Positions 1 through 12,820 of a DNA stretch of 64,000 nt are shown piece by piece. The position numbers and the translations under genes are program-made. Each line of letters starts with the position of its first letter. The stretch's first letter is position 1. The notes under the pieces were generated by a model. It was not told the DNA's origin. It saw only the letters and a program-made list of their open reading frames with translations, and did no database searches. Source of the DNA: Rhynchosporium graminicola (taxonomy: Eukaryota; Ascomycota; Leotiomycetes; Helotiales; Ploettnerulaceae); the NCBI GenBank assembly GCA_900074885.1, contig FJUW01000048.1:310001-374000 (forward strand). Reading direction: 5' to 3'.

Positions 1-1668
1 TACCTACGACATACACATATTTTCTTGTGTCTGAATAATGAAGGACAGCGAAGAGTAGAGGAGGAGAGGAAGGAAAGGAATTGGATACCCATGCGTGCGC
101 TTTTTATTTTATTTTGCCTTGCTGCGGAGGCGCAAGAAGTGTTATGCTGCTTTTTGTTACGTTTACAGCACGGCGCTGTTGTCATGTACTCACTAATGGC
201 TATTGAATAATGTATAGAGAGATATTTTCCTACTCCCATGAGGTTTTTTGAAGTGAACCTTTGGGCTGAGGTGACCACCTGGGAACTGGAACCAAGTTTA
301 CCTGGTGATCACAGATATGAATATGAGAAGAGAAGAGAAGAGCTGGCCAAGGGGGGAAATCCCCTGCCTTCCTCACCTGCCTCAAGACAACTCCGCTGTC
401 TCGACCACCACATCTGCGGTAATGCGTGCGCTCACTATGATGCCCACGTGAGATCTGAGACTACCTGCAGTGATGAGAGCAATCAGCAAGCTCGATATGA
501 TTGCCGAGATTCGAAAAAGGAACATCCCAATCGCGTGAAGTCACTGATGGTCTGCCCGAAATGGACCAGCTTGATGCAATTGTTTACTGTATTTACACGT
601 CTCCCGTCCGAAACTTCGCTTTTTGATTTGGCTGTTTACTCTCCCTCCCGTGTCGCGAAGATCCTTATATCTGATCACTGTACGAGGGGTTGCTCTTCGC
701 AAGCGGCACTTCTGACTACGCGATACGTATTCCTGGACTCGTGACAGGCTGTCGAAGCACTCTACCTCATCTACTTCGTATCATTCCCTGCAATCGTCGA
801 ATCGACGACCAGTCCGTCCTCCAGCTACGCTTCATCGATCGCGACATATTTCAAACGAGTCGGCTCAGTTCCCATCAGATTTCCAGAGTGCCGGTAGACG
901 CAATCCTCCTCCTGACTGATGTCCAAATAAAGGATATGGGGATCGAAAACGAATCACCACACCATTCCGTCGAACCCCCTGCCCAAGGGGATTGGGGGGC
1001 CCTGCCCGAACCACCATTCTTGAGTCTTGTAGGACAGCGAGTTGGGCCCAGAGCACTGCTTCGAACACCTTCGGCCTCCTTCTTGGAAGGGGGCTGTGGT
1101 TGAACAGCGTCACGCCCAGGGAACATATCACAATTCACAATTACTTCCTTGATCACCCGATCGGGATCTACCTCGCTATTCCAAGCCCCAACTGAGAGAG
1201 ATTTCATGCGCTGCTTCGCATTACCGATGAACATAAGACCGCAACTTCATCCATCTTTCTGCTGAGGGGTAGGCTGAATGCCGGGCTGGTATACGGCGAT
1301 ATCTTAAAGCTCTACTTATCGCTTCAGTATATCCAAAGCGCAAGTCTTTAATTCAGCCTGTGGTGAATCGGTAATGTCTTTGAGTCTGTCCAAATATATG
1401 TATCTCTATCGCCCGCCGGACTAAGGTATGCTTTGTTTTACGATGGATAGTCCTATGGGCTGCCAACAAATCGTAGTGCTATATCATCTTCGTTTGCTCA
1501 TAAATTTCAAACATTGTGAAGTGATTGGCGTTGATGTTCAGCGGGCAGATGAACACCTTCGGCTTTTCGAGATCATTCTTGTCTCTTCGCATGTAATCGT
1601 TAATCTCTTTTTCTCAGCGGCGGAAGGGATCAGGAATGTGACCTGCCCGGTGACCTTGCCGACTGATG
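1..1668. other. intergenic, no supported gene
   Basis: I find no conserved protein, tRNA or repeat here. Open frames at 238-744 and 690-1103 overlap one another in different frames, have irregular composition and match no family I know, so I treat them as chance. A GC-rich patch at about 960-1110 contains short self-complementary runs. The stretch is downstream of the minus-strand SET-MYND gene and probably contains its 3' UTR. Confidence 0.5.
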
Positions 1669-3214
1669 CTAATCCTTTTTAGAACTATTCTTAGCCATTG
1701 TAGCTCGACAAAATGCCTTGTGCTCTTTGAAATGGGCGACCTGGCAATCCCGCCCGCAGTATTTGACCTCGTTGCACCTTCCGCACAGCATCAATTGTAC
1801 AGAAACCTTTTTGCAGTTCGCACATCGGGCCGGTATCGACGATGGGCCCCGTTTGTTTCCACTTCCGGTCTCTACCGCTGCCAACAAATCCTCCGCTGCC
1901 TTTCTCGTCAGTCTCAACACCCGCTGTTCACCCAAACTAACGTGCGCCGCCGACCATGCGTTCCCTCCTAAAGTATAGAACCCCTCCGCGAGTTGCTCTA
2001 CTAACTTCTCTAGTTGAATCCCGAAACTATCGAGAAGACTAGAGATCGATTCTATCAGAAACCGCAAGACTTCCACTTCGTTGGAATCGCTGATTCTCTC
2101 TGATGCAGTAATTTTTTGATAAGGTACTTTACTAACAAGATCGAATTCATTCAGCCGTTGAATACGGAGATATTGAAGAACACTATTTGGTAGCGGATCC
2201 GTTTGGGTAAGAGAGACTGTAGAGGTCGAATTAAGCCCAGCCAATACCCAGAGTTTGTACTTTTTCTCAAAAAATGGCGCCATATGATGCGTCGTAAGAA
2301 CGAGATCATAGCTATCGTTGGGATTTGCAGACACGACAAAGCCATAGAGACGTAAAAGGCGACTATTTGGAACAGGTCCATAATTGATGAAAACCTGAAA
2401 GAAAACGTCTAGTAAGCGCGCTATAAGCAGCGTTAAAACAGAAGACGGACGTACCTGATCTCCAGGTTCGTAGTTTCTCCCAGCCAGAACAGAGAGGTTT
2501 CCAGACACGGCATCGTAGATATGGCACTGCTTAACCTCGGACGAGTGATTCAACATGTCTGCGAATGGCGCCACAACTCGAAGCGAATCTCCATCGCCCA
2601 GCTTAAAATCCATCGCACGACTTCATACGGTGCAGAGTGCCCATTTGTACTGAAAGATTGGGACTAAGTGTCAGTGGCTGACCCGCAGTATCTTCTTAAT
2701 ATCGTAGACCTACATCTTCAATAGTGAACTTGTCGTGTGGGAACAGTTCTGGGTGTCGTCCAAGTATTCGCGCTACTAATTCCCTAAAATCGTCCTCGAT
2801 CTGTCGATTCAGCTGCTTCGTGGTAGTATAGAGCGAAGTTCCCGCACAGATTTCCAACTCGGCCTCTGTAAAGAAGATACTTGAAGTATACTTCGCGGGC
2901 AGCGCGGCTACATGGCTTCCCTTACCATTATATCGCGATCCGTGCGAACGGACAAACAGAATATAGATAGCCAAGGTGTTGTCGACAGTCAAAGGCGGCC
3001 ACACTGAGAGAAGGGCTGGCCCAAGGATAGGATCAGCATGTGCGTGTTTCACTGTCCAGAGAACGCTATATGGAATAGTGAGAATCTTTTCTCCTTCCTC
3101 AAATCGCCGCAGTGTTCTGACACCACGCCCAGTGCTCGAGAAGTCGGCAAGCTGCAAGCTATCCAAGCCTGACGCTCCAGCCTGATTCAACCAGCTTTCC
3201 ATAGGGTTGAACAA
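1669..3214 (-). pseudogene. SET-domain methyltransferase with C-terminal MYND finger, interrupted by an in-frame TGA
   Basis: Three exons: 3214-2714, 2649-2455 and 2394-1669; introns of 64 and 60 bp have GTAGGT...CAG and GTACGT...CAG ends. The frame is 474 codons long. The family transfers methyl groups to lysines (SETD3/SETD6/Rubisco-LSMT-like SET split by an insert). Visible motifs are a SET-N block (GRGVRTLRRFEEGEKILTIP), the catalytic FADMLNHS segment, INYGPVPNSRLLRLYGF, and a C-terminal MYND zinc finger starting CANC and ending HKAFC. Codon 176, at 2625-2623, is TGA inside the conserved helix YKWALCTV-stop-SRAMDF, where the family normally has Trp (TGG). Everything on both sides remains in frame and well conserved. 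This is therefore a recent nonsense allele, a sequencing error, or a gene restarting at the Met at 2613; a restart would lose the SET N-terminus. Frame, domains and stop are seen; loss of function is inferred. Confidence 0.8.
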
Positions 3215-5900
3215 GAGTATAAGGAAGCCAGTAATTTAGTATCTCATCGCGGGTCTGGCAGGAAGTGATTGTTCAATCAAAGGAACGGTGAGGGAATGCA
3301 CATTTTATCTCGATCCTCGCGCATCACGTGATATAGAGTCTCGGATGTCTTCAGGCACTTATTTTGTGTCCTTACTCCTTGTCATTGGTCACACCAGCCT
3401 GTAGACGGCCCACGCAATATGATGATGTTTATTTTGGCCTCTATGTAATACAGGATGTCCCAATGCATAGATACTTTAACTAACTCATTGTTGCGGCTGA
3501 AAGCTCGGCAACCTATCATACCACAATGACTTCAGCTACAAATAATTCTGAAGAGCCACTCAACACTCCGACCAGCTAGGAGTGTGTGTGCCTGAAGTTA
3601 AGAAACATCCGACTCGCTTTAATGAGCTGGTATTAATTATACTATAAGTCTCTAGCCCAAATCCGTAGTTCCCTGGGATTTATATATGCAAAATGATGAA
3701 GTCAATAGACTGAAATATGCTCCGGGGACTTTTCGCTTGTAGCAAGTTCTGACTTATGGTGCAAAGAGTAAGGCCGATACATATTTCACATCCTGTGAAT
3801 CACCGTGTAAGTACAGTTTTATCTCTATTGAGAATATCCGAGAGATGGAATATGGTTCGTCTGATGGTAACTTGGAACCTTTGAGTCATTTCATCCAAAT
3901 TCGCCGACTAGTCTGACGAGCTGAACGACCATCATACTCTTGACAGGTGTCGGCTTCTGACCGCCTGGTTCCAGCGAAGGCTAATTCATTTTTAATTTGG
4001 TTCGAACTTTCGTTTTCCATATGTACATTCTTACCTACTTTTCTCACAGAAAAACAACTAATGTGCATCGACGGAGCGCACACCGGAGTATCAATGAATA
4101 ATTTTGATTTTAGACGGACCCTTCTCCAAGAAGCCTGATCAGCTGATGCACATCGTATCACCATCAGCGAGGCTTCAGGAGCCAACCCTTCTAATAATAG
4201 TTAGGAGGAATGCCTCCAGTGTCACTTAGATTAAGGATTCGGATTTTTTTTTGGAAGTGAAGACCTCCCGCGAGAAAACATACACTTTGGCGCAAGACGA
4301 TGTCGACGATTGTTGTCATCTATATAGTAGTTGCCATTTTCTTTACATAGTAGGTGCTTGATGGAAATAAAGTCCTCAATATCGGCGGCTTCCCTCCTGC
4401 AATCTAGTGTTCAAATTAAGCAGCGGCTTGAGGCTCGACGAGAGGGTTTTCGCTGAAGCTGCGCTCATCGAAGAGCACCTGGATCCAACCTCTGGCATAC
4501 TTAGTATGAACTCCAAATGATGACTAACCGCTATGGCGCAAGGAGAAGGGCCAATCACCGGATATGTATAATCAAAACTGTATACTTACTTGGTACAGGG
4601 GAAAAGTAGTCCACAAAGTATGGTCTATGCATGCTTTAATGAGTTTCTGTCTACACAGGCTACATCGTACAAGGGAAAAAGATCAAATATTATCCGTCCA
4701 TGCTCAGAGACCCAGATATTACTGAATTTAGAATAAAACGAATGAATAAAATCAGCTGATTTGTTGAAATTCCCTGTAGTAAAGTAAAATTTTCTGATAT
4801 TACGCACGGATGCCAAGTCTTTGATCTTTCCCCCAAGTACGATAGCATTACCACAGGCTTCCACCAATAATAAAGCAATACTATACAGTGCACTGGGGAA
4901 AATACCGTACGTGTACTTAGTAGTCATAAAGTATCTGAAGTGCAGGCCTAAGATTGTGGACTAATTTCCCCCTGTACTCAGTATGTATTTTCCAAAACGT
5001 GCTTCGAAGAGTATCTCGAGTCTGTACTTGTAATTGCTTGAAGCTTAGCCATTACTGCTGGGTGATAAGAGCCTCAACCTTTCGGTTTTGTACACCACGT
5101 TACTTTTACACGATTCCGCAAACAGGTAGAACGAGCTTCTACTTCGCGATGTTGACATGGACTCGCTTAGTCAATAAGAGGGCTTTGGTCGGCTCGCCTG
5201 ACATTTGAAAATGTATATAGATGAGACCCTAGCTAGACACGTCCCTATGCCCTTCGGGAGGCTCAGGTGATAGGCTACCAGCCTACCACCGCCGGACGAT
5301 AATGACTATCATCATCATCATCGCCTGACATTTGAAAGCTCCGAAACCTTCTTCTCCGGGACTCCGGAAGACAGACTACCGAGTAGTAATGTTAGAGTTT
5401 CAGTCACTCAGAGGAACTGTTCGCTACAGCTTTCTTTAGCAAGTTCTCGGAGCTCTGCTCAAAATCCACAGCGCAAGAACTCACACACACAGCCACACCT
5501 CGATCATCCGACTCAAAATCTGATTTGTCAAGCGATATGACATGTCCCCAGATTTGCCAAACCTTAAAAACCAGCCAAGAACCTTCTCCAAGACTCCAGA
5601 ACTCGGCAGAGAAGCAGATAATGATCTCCGCCACCGCCAAGCTAACCGGTACACCTAGCGCCAAGCATCAATATCGTCACCGGACATACCATCCAGAGGC
5701 TGGCTCTCTGAGAACATCTCCCGAGTCTAATTGATGGCGCAGCTTCTAGACTCCAGGAAATTTCTTGGGAAGAAGTTTCGGAGGCTAGGATTATGGAACT
5801 CCACCGCAACTATTGGAAACTGGAACTGGAAATTGAGGACCTTGTGACAATGGCCAAGAGCAGCACGTGCGAGTAGTTGAGTCCAAAAGTATAATCATCG
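3215..5900. other. intergenic, no supported gene
   Basis: AT-moderate sequence with only short overlapping open frames. A 17-bp direct repeat (TCGCCTGACATTTGAAA) occurs at 5194-5210 and 5321-5337, with a short ATC microsatellite at about 5308-5322 beside the second copy. At about 5705-5877 (+) one frame reads as a charged helical peptide (IMELHRNYWKLELEIEDL) ending in a stop, but an upstream TGA breaks it and no start or splice model is convincing. It may be a relic exon. Confidence 0.4.
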
Positions 5901-5950
5901 CTAATTGATGATGATGTAGAGGCTGTGTTCATCTTGGCTAGGATCGACAT

Positions 5951-5965
5951 GTATATATATATATA
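5951..5965 (+). promoter_or_regulatory. TA-rich tract, possible core promoter of the 6100 ORF
   Basis: An alternating TATATA run lies about 135 bp upstream of the ATG at 6100. It is followed by a C/A-rich, T-poor leader that looks like a fungal 5' UTR. The assignment is inferred from position only. Confidence 0.3.
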
Positions 5966-6099
5966 TAGCTGGAGATTCCACGGAACGCTTCAAGACGTAA
6001 ATATCCCATATCATAAAACCAACCTCCAACTACAGGCAAATAAGCACCAACACAGCAACACCTCCAAGCCAAAACATCAACACAACATCTATATCCAAA

Positions 6100-6405
6100 A
6101 TGTTCCGCTCTAAATCCCCCGCACGAGGCCCAAGTCCCCGCCCAACAGCCCAACAAGACACCAAGCTCCTACACGCCCTGTTTATGGCCGAGGAGCACAA
6201 GCAGACTGAACGTCGACTCTCTGCAAGTGGACGCCGACCTTCTGCTAGCACACCTTCTCAATCCGAGCCTGTTGCTCACAACACCAGTACGAGTGCTAGT
6301 CTTTCTCCGGAGCACGCCAAGACTCAGCAAGTGAGTCAAGATGGGAATGTACATGTCGTCGGGCAGGACCAGGGAAGGTTACAAAGCGGGACAACCTCCG
6401 GTTGA
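6100..6405 (+). CDS. small Ser/Pro/Arg-rich hypothetical protein
   Basis: A 101-codon single-exon frame begins MFRSKSPARGPSPRP and ends with a TGA at 6403-6405. I recognise no domain. The product is hydrophilic and rich in Ser, Pro, Gln and Arg (SASGRRPSASTPSQSE), so it is probably disordered, with no signal peptide or membrane segment. Support for expression is contextual: a TA tract about 140 bp upstream, a CA-rich leader full of AACACAACATC-type sequence, and a good start context (TCCAAAATG). Small Ser/Pro-rich proteins of this kind are common and poorly conserved in filamentous fungi. The minus strand is also open here in two frames, which lowers confidence. Confidence 0.45.
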   Translation: MFRSKSPARGPSPRPTAQQDTKLLHALFMAEEHKQTERRLSASGRRPSASTPSQSEPVAHNTSTSASLSPEHAKTQQVSQDGNVHVVGQDQGRLQSGTTSG

Positions 6406-9400
6406 TTTTTTGCATGTGCATGGTCATGGCAGGAGAGGGATGCGAGGCATGTGAGAAATCTTGGAAAGTAGGGATATGGGAAGAGAGGACCGAGGATTGG
6501 GGAGGTATGTGAGGAGGATCAGGAGGTATACAAAGGCCGACTGATTGCTGTATGATGATTGGATGGGGCGAGACTCTAGGACGATATGGAAGTGGCATGT
6601 TGCACTTGATACTTGATGATTGATGACTGTATGATTACTTGGGACGGAAAGGGTGCATAGTACTGAAGAAACAGAGTAAATTCTAAACAATATCCATGAT
6701 TACTTACCATTCATACGACTCAATAACTGCCTTGTTGACACACTGCTCTTCTTTGATGTAAACATCGAGATATTGCTAAGACAACTTCGAGTCAAAGCCG
6801 TCGAGCTGATTTACGATTTACAGGACTCACGTCCCAAGCCCTGCGCTATTTGAGTTACAGAGGATTGTTGAAGTACGGAAGGGGGTTGATAGTGGATCTC
6901 GTCCACCGTCTTAAGGCAGCAAGGTTATTCTTCTAATCGGCAATTCACATCTCCAGAAATTTCTCTAAGAACTTCCTCAAATGTTAAGACAAACGACAAG
7001 GCTGGACAAGACCCACTGTCAAACCCCTTTTGTACATCTGCTCTGATCTAACATTATCGTCGTTCCAGACATGTCGGGTTCGCGTTTGCAAAATGAATCA
7101 ACAAGCGAGTCGATATCATTTTCCAGATTATTCTCAATTGATAGTTGGATCGAAACAACAAGTCAGGATGTTTCTTAACATTGCGTAGGTCACTCCTGAC
7201 TAGGAAAATTCTTTCGAATCTTCGAAAAGCTGATAATTATTTGTCGCAGCAGTAAGCCAGGAGCTGGCTAGGAGCAGGCAACAACAGCAACGAGTGAGTG
7301 TCAACTGTTTTTCTGCTGTTATAGCTTCTCTGCTTATGCTACTTCTCGAGCTTGCCTTATCACCACATATGCTATAGATTTGTCTGCTGCTTGTTGTAAA
7401 CACAATCAGCTATTAAATTACGAAGGTAGTCGATAATAGAAGGTGCGTTAACATCGAAAATAACAAAGGTTATCAAGGGGAATCAAGTGTTTACTACTTG
7501 CGTATAAGAATTTCAGGTAATAAAGATCTACATCAGTGAATGAATAGATGCATCTTTCCTGCCTTGAGCTCGACCTTCGCTTCGGGCAAACAGAAGTGTT
7601 AATCTTCAAAAATATAAGTCGAGTTACATTTATATACTAAAATTTCTGCATGCTTCCAACCATTCACCACGATTTATCTCGACCCAGCGAATACCATGAC
7701 ACACTGCCAGGAATTTAAAGATCGAAACTTCAGACCGTAGCAAGCTACTTACTTCCAGCTCTCCTCAACTACCTCAAAATTTTTTTTTATATATATATAT
7801 ATATCCTTACACTGCTACCACACATCTTCAGTAAAGTAAGTACAAGAACAAGCACCTAGGTTTTAATGGCCGACACTTATACTGCCAGCTTTTGAGTAGA
7901 GCTCGTGACTTCTGTTGTTTATGTAGATATCCTAGGCATATTCTTAGTGTGAAATCAGTGGTGATGCTTATACTTCTACTTGGATAACAACAGACAGTAG
8001 AACAATACATACCTTCCGGATGCGGAGCGATTACCAATTGACAACAAGCTTCTAAAGGACAGTGAATCTCCTCGCCAAAGTCAGCATCACTTCCTCTTAA
8101 ATCGATATTAGACTTCCACGCAGGGTAAATCCGCAACTGTCGATCACGTGCATGATGAATCTGAAATAAGCAGAAGTATCTCAAAGTACCGAGGACTGTA
8201 TGTGAGAGAAAGGGTTGCCTTCCTTCCCCATAGGGAGTTGACCTTGAACTCTGTGCTCTCGATTGATGTTTCTTGAGATTTGAGCTATTCGACCTTTATG
8301 CTTGCCTACTACAGCTTGATATACCGTAAGTATGATCATTTCAATTCCGTATCAAAGTCACTCGAAGCTTTGCCTAATCAAAGAATTGGTGAGACAGCTG
8401 TGATACATCCGTTCGATTAACCTGGAGTACTTTTCATGCCACTCTTCAATTTTTCAAAGCTGGCAAGCAAAGAATTCAGGTTACAAAACACACGAAATAC
8501 AACTCATCACATGAATATGTAACAGGCTCCGAGAAGACAAACAGGATCCATACTGTAGAGCGTGGCTGGAAGAACATTCAAGCTGGCCAGCTTGGAGATG
8601 AAGCAGCGTGAAGATGAGGTAGCTTAGAAAGAGGGCGGCTTGGAAAGAAAGCAGTATAGGAAGAAGGCAGCTACTGCTCGGGACGATGTCTGCAACCAGC
8701 CGCTATGAGTAGAACCATTAAAACGATCAGTGTTGATTAACGACAGCAGTCTCTTGAATGATAATAAAGAAGCTTATTGGATATAAACACCAATAAACTC
8801 TTCGGCCCCTTTTGCAAGTTACCACGGCATACTAACTGTAGTCCACCTTTAAGATACCGATCAAAAACTCTAGAATCGCTGGTGGCAAGAATTTTGTGAC
8901 AAGCTAGTACGCTTCTCTTTCTGAAGCCCCTCGTGAGCTCTTCTGTTGGCGAGGAGTTCATAGCCTTGGCCCTTGAAATTGTGTGCCTGTAGCTTATATA
9001 CTAAAGCTACTCTTGATATCTGCCGACTGACAGGAACATGAACCTGATCTCATTACATTTATACAGTTCGAATGGCCCACTTCACTGTGTGTTCAAAGAG
9101 TCGAATCTGTCACCGTCCGGCGATTTTTCTAGTAAGGAAGATGTTTCGAAGCTCGCGGTACTTCCTAGGCCCGTTTGTAGAGATAAAGACCACTGGCTGA
9201 AAGCATATAAATCTAGATTCCCCATCTTTCTCGACAAGCAGCAAAGCAAAATGTATCAACCTCTTTCCAAGCAGAGAAGCACGCCATATCATTCGGCTCT
9301 CCTTCACAAACCCATTGTATTCACGAGAGAAAGCGAGTTGCTAACATCCACTCCTTCCAAGGCGTCGAGTTTTTGAAAACAGGCTCGATCTCGTTTTCGA

Positions 9401-11302
9401 GCTGGAAATTCGAATTTTATAAATATGAGAAAGCTGGATGCATATTGACAGAATCAGAGCAGCTGACAGCGATTTCATGTATGGACAACATTGCATCCGA
9501 AAAAAATTGACAGCAATCCAATACCAATTGATAGATGCTCAACCACAGATTATCACACCCTACAATCTACACTCTACTCCATATTTCACTTCACAACTGC
9601 CACTCCCTTATCTAGTTCCCAAGTATCCTCCTCTCATACGTTCTACACCCAAGATACCACCATCTCCACCCACGTAAAATTGAATAAACGACGAAACCAT
9701 CCCAACAAGGACCGGAACCGCCTGTCAAGATAACGCGCAAAACTATTTAGGGAAACATTATCCACACCCTTGATTTCAGATCACACAAACGAGATTCTGA
9801 GAGTTCCCGAGACGCTCTTACCAAAAGACGCTGTCATCGGGCTCAATAGCAACGATCTTGTCAGGCATTATCGTCCATATCTCGCTGGTCGATATATATC
9901 CCCAACATACGAAACGAAACGAGTTCGAAGTATTAAGGTAACCCACCAATCTCTCTCTCTACCCCCTCTACCCTCTCTTTGAACCTCGCTCCCATTGAAA
10001 TTTCCCCCATTCCAACCCTCCTCCTCTTTCCATCTAACGAGTCATCCACAAAGAACCCAAACCCAAACCCAAACCCCCCACTATCCCTTTCCCCTCCCTG
10101 CCTGAAAACCTTCTCGTCAATCACACCCCATCAACTCTACTCCACCTCCCCAACCTCCTCCCTCTGATCTCCCAGACCACCAAACCAGCAAAACCCTCAT
10201 CTCCTCACCCTCGCCTTCGCCAAATGCTCACGAAGGAAAACCAAAAACCCAAAACCAGAAAGAAGGATCACAAAGAACCGGAATGAACAGAATCGAATCG
10301 ATTCGAATCGGATCAAGAGAGGTCGGAAAGACCCAAGACTCTCTCCGCAGCCTGTTCCATCTTTATCCGAATTGCTACTTTTGCTGGAGTCCTGAGCGTC
10401 GAAGACGAGAGAGGATTGATCTAGTTCTTAGAGAGGCGGGAGCTAGCTATTCGGGAGGAAACGTCCGCGACATGCTGAGCTTAAGAATTCTGATAGTGAA
10501 TAGGTAGGAATGCTTGAGTAATTGATGGAAGAGGGGTACGGGGCCAGACTAGGGAAGAAGCACGAATGTAAGATTAAAGCATAGGAGAATATTGTCAGAC
10601 AATTGATGACGGGAACTAGAGGTCTGTTATGGCAGTGAAGTCACATTTCTTGCTAGCTGTGATAATCAGGACAGGAAACCAAATTTTGAAAGACATACAT
10701 GTGTAATGGATTTGTGTGACATTCTCTCCTCTAACCTTAGCACATACATCACTTAACTAAACTCCCTCGCCCTCTGCTACTCTCCTCCCTTTCCACCCAT
10801 CATCCATCCAGCCAAATAACCGGGCCTTTAGATGAGCTTAGAGCTGAGTTGCAACGCTTGCTCGCAGCTATGACAAATAAAAAGTCAACGAGCTGGCAAG
10901 CCAAGCAGGCACTCACGCAAGCAGGAAAAAGCAAAACGGCAACCAGAAAATGCTGCAGAGAACACAGAAGATATTTTGAAGTACCAATTTGAACGATCCT
11001 AACTTCCACTCCCATTGAGCCATGAACAAATGAAACCCCTATACCTCACCAAGCGCAAGGCGGACGAAAAGTGAGTCAACTCTAAATGCAAATGTAGGTG
11101 TGGGTATCGTCTGCGCCCGTTGAGCTCGACCTTTCCGAACGATCGATCTCCGTAATGTACGCAAAAAAAAAAAAAAACCTTGAATGAGCAACATGATGCC
11201 TGAGTGTTTTAAAAAAGAACGAACTGCAGAGAATCTGTTTAATCCGGAACTCTCTCATGTGCAGTGGCATGCAGCCTGGAATAAACACAGTACGTGTTCG
11301 TT
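6406..11302. other. long intergenic region, no supported gene
   Basis: Nearly 5 kb with only scattered short open frames. Visible features: T9(TA)n at about 7779-7804; a polypyrimidine zone at 9950-10180 with CCCAAA repeats near 10057-10080; a 14-nt A run at about 11163. The open frames at 9038-9376 and 10283-10507 match nothing I know. On the minus strand, 8160-8013 is an open segment bordered by a good acceptor and a GTATGT donor, but I cannot attach it to a gene. The 10740-11300 end is probably the 3' flank of the BAR gene. Confidence 0.4.
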
Positions 11303-12820
11303 CTAGTATCTGTTAATACTCCCAGAACTGATCTCTGCCCGCTTCATTGGTGGCGGTGGGGGTGGCTTCTTCGCTCTGCTAGGTGGTGGTGGTGGAGCCT
11401 TTCTGCCATTCGTCGCATTGTTCAGAGTCGAGTAGCTAGCGGTTCTGCTGCCTATACTACCATGCGAAGTCGCGGGACTGACAGACCTAGCACTGTATGA
11501 TCGATCCGGGCTTGGGCTGTTCAAGGTGGAATCATCAGATGGATCACCGAAAACATCAGGACCACTGGTATTGACCCTGCTGGTAGGTCGAAGATGTGCG
11601 CGAAGAGAAGCTGGATCCTGAGGCACTGACTGCTGCTTTCGAATTCCAGAGACTGGCGTGGATTCACGATGTATAGAGATCGGACCTTGGAATGTAGATG
11701 CTCGGCCGAAGTTGGGTCTGTTAGGTGACTCTGGTGAAGGATATTCGTCATGGGTATCGAGTCGGGTCTCGAGGCGCGAAGAGGATGGAACACGGCCTTG
11801 GGATCGGATTGTAGGTCTGACTTCTATTTCAGGCATCGGAGGTGCCTCCTCCTGATATCTGTCACTATATGAGTGAGCTGTGTTGGATCGAGATCGTGGA
11901 TTCGGACGTCTTGAATCGTGTCGAGGAGATGATTGCCTAATACTGTTAGGAGGGGACAGATCGTGTGGCATGTAATCTTACTGAGCAGGCCAGTCTCTCT
12001 TCAATCGAAGAAGCTCGTCACGGCATTTATCGTAATATTCAAGTTCGGCGTCCACGAAAGATCCAAGATCCGCAACGCTCTCTGCCTCTGCCTCCTTGAT
12101 GTCCTGCATACGTCTAAAGACATCCTCGTTGGACTCTTCGTATTTGGCTTTCTGAGAGCGGAGTTCCTCTTCGACCCGGAAATCTTCTCTCTTGGCCTTC
12201 TGCATTTTCGAGAGGGATGCATCGTATGCCAATCGACGTTGTTCGAGCTTCTTGCGTGCAGCCTACGAAATTAGTGGTTGTCTATGAACAATCGCAGATC
12301 CATACCTGATATTCCTTCATCATCGCCAATGATCGTTCCAAGGACTCCAACCATCCTGTTGTAGCATTGGCAACGTACGTCTCTTGTGTGCGGGAAATTC
12401 TCTCATTTGCTCTTCCCAAGCCTATACCAGTCAGTACCTTCTCTGCCCTAGGGATAGACATACGGACTTATAAGACAATTTCCAAATTCCGAATCTGGCT
12501 CAAAATCTTCACCATGGTGTATCATAGTCTGTCCCAGATAGCCAACTGGTAGAACCTTCTCCTTATCTTCGGCTTCGTTGCGTCTCGAGAGGGATTTGAC
12601 GTAGACGGTCATGGACTTGTGCAATTTCTCCATACCTAGATAGGGTTAGTTTGCGTGATTCCAACGCTGGTTCCATAGATCAAGTGGACCTACCTTCGTG
12701 CCTCAAAGCCATCTCCATCTCCAGAGCCTTGAACTCGTCCGACACACCGGTCTTGGACTCCTGACCCATCTTCTCTCCAGCCCATTGCTTGACCCTGTCG
12801 AGCTTCTTGTTGATATTCAT
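11303..12820 (-). CDS. BAR-domain protein with proline-rich C-terminal tail
   Basis: Five exons (12820-12694, 12635-12468, 12421-12306, 12262-11982, 11936-11303) with introns of 43-58 bp, all GT-AG, giving 441 residues. Residues 1 to about 230 form an amphiphysin/endophilin-like BAR domain: it starts MNINKKLDRVKQWAGEKMG, contains LPVGYLGQTMIHHGEDF and a long charged coiled coil (SKMQKAKREDFRVEEELRSQ) and closes with LLRLKRDWPAQ. BAR dimers bind curved membrane in endocytosis and vesicle formation. The tail is Ser/Pro/Arg-rich and holds two polyproline blocks (APPPPPSRAKKPPPPPP), likely SH3 ligands. No SH3 domain follows, unlike Rvs167. The last intron (45 bp) was placed so that WPAQ joins QSSPRHDSRR in frame; without it the protein would stop after the BAR domain. 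The start is fixed by the conserved MNINKKL opening. Confidence 0.88.

Noticed and set aside
2623..2625. TGA as selenocysteine or programmed readthrough
   Set aside because: Most fungi lack selenocysteine, no readthrough context such as TGA CTA follows, and the family residue is Trp; a nonsense change or sequence error is simpler.
8013..8160. Possible internal exon on the minus strand between a good acceptor and a GTATGT donor
   Set aside because: No neighbouring exon could be joined in frame and no family is recognised.
10057..10080. CCCAAA repeats as telomere-like sequence
   Set aside because: Fungal telomeres are CCCTAA; only three or four short units are present inside a pyrimidine-rich spacer.
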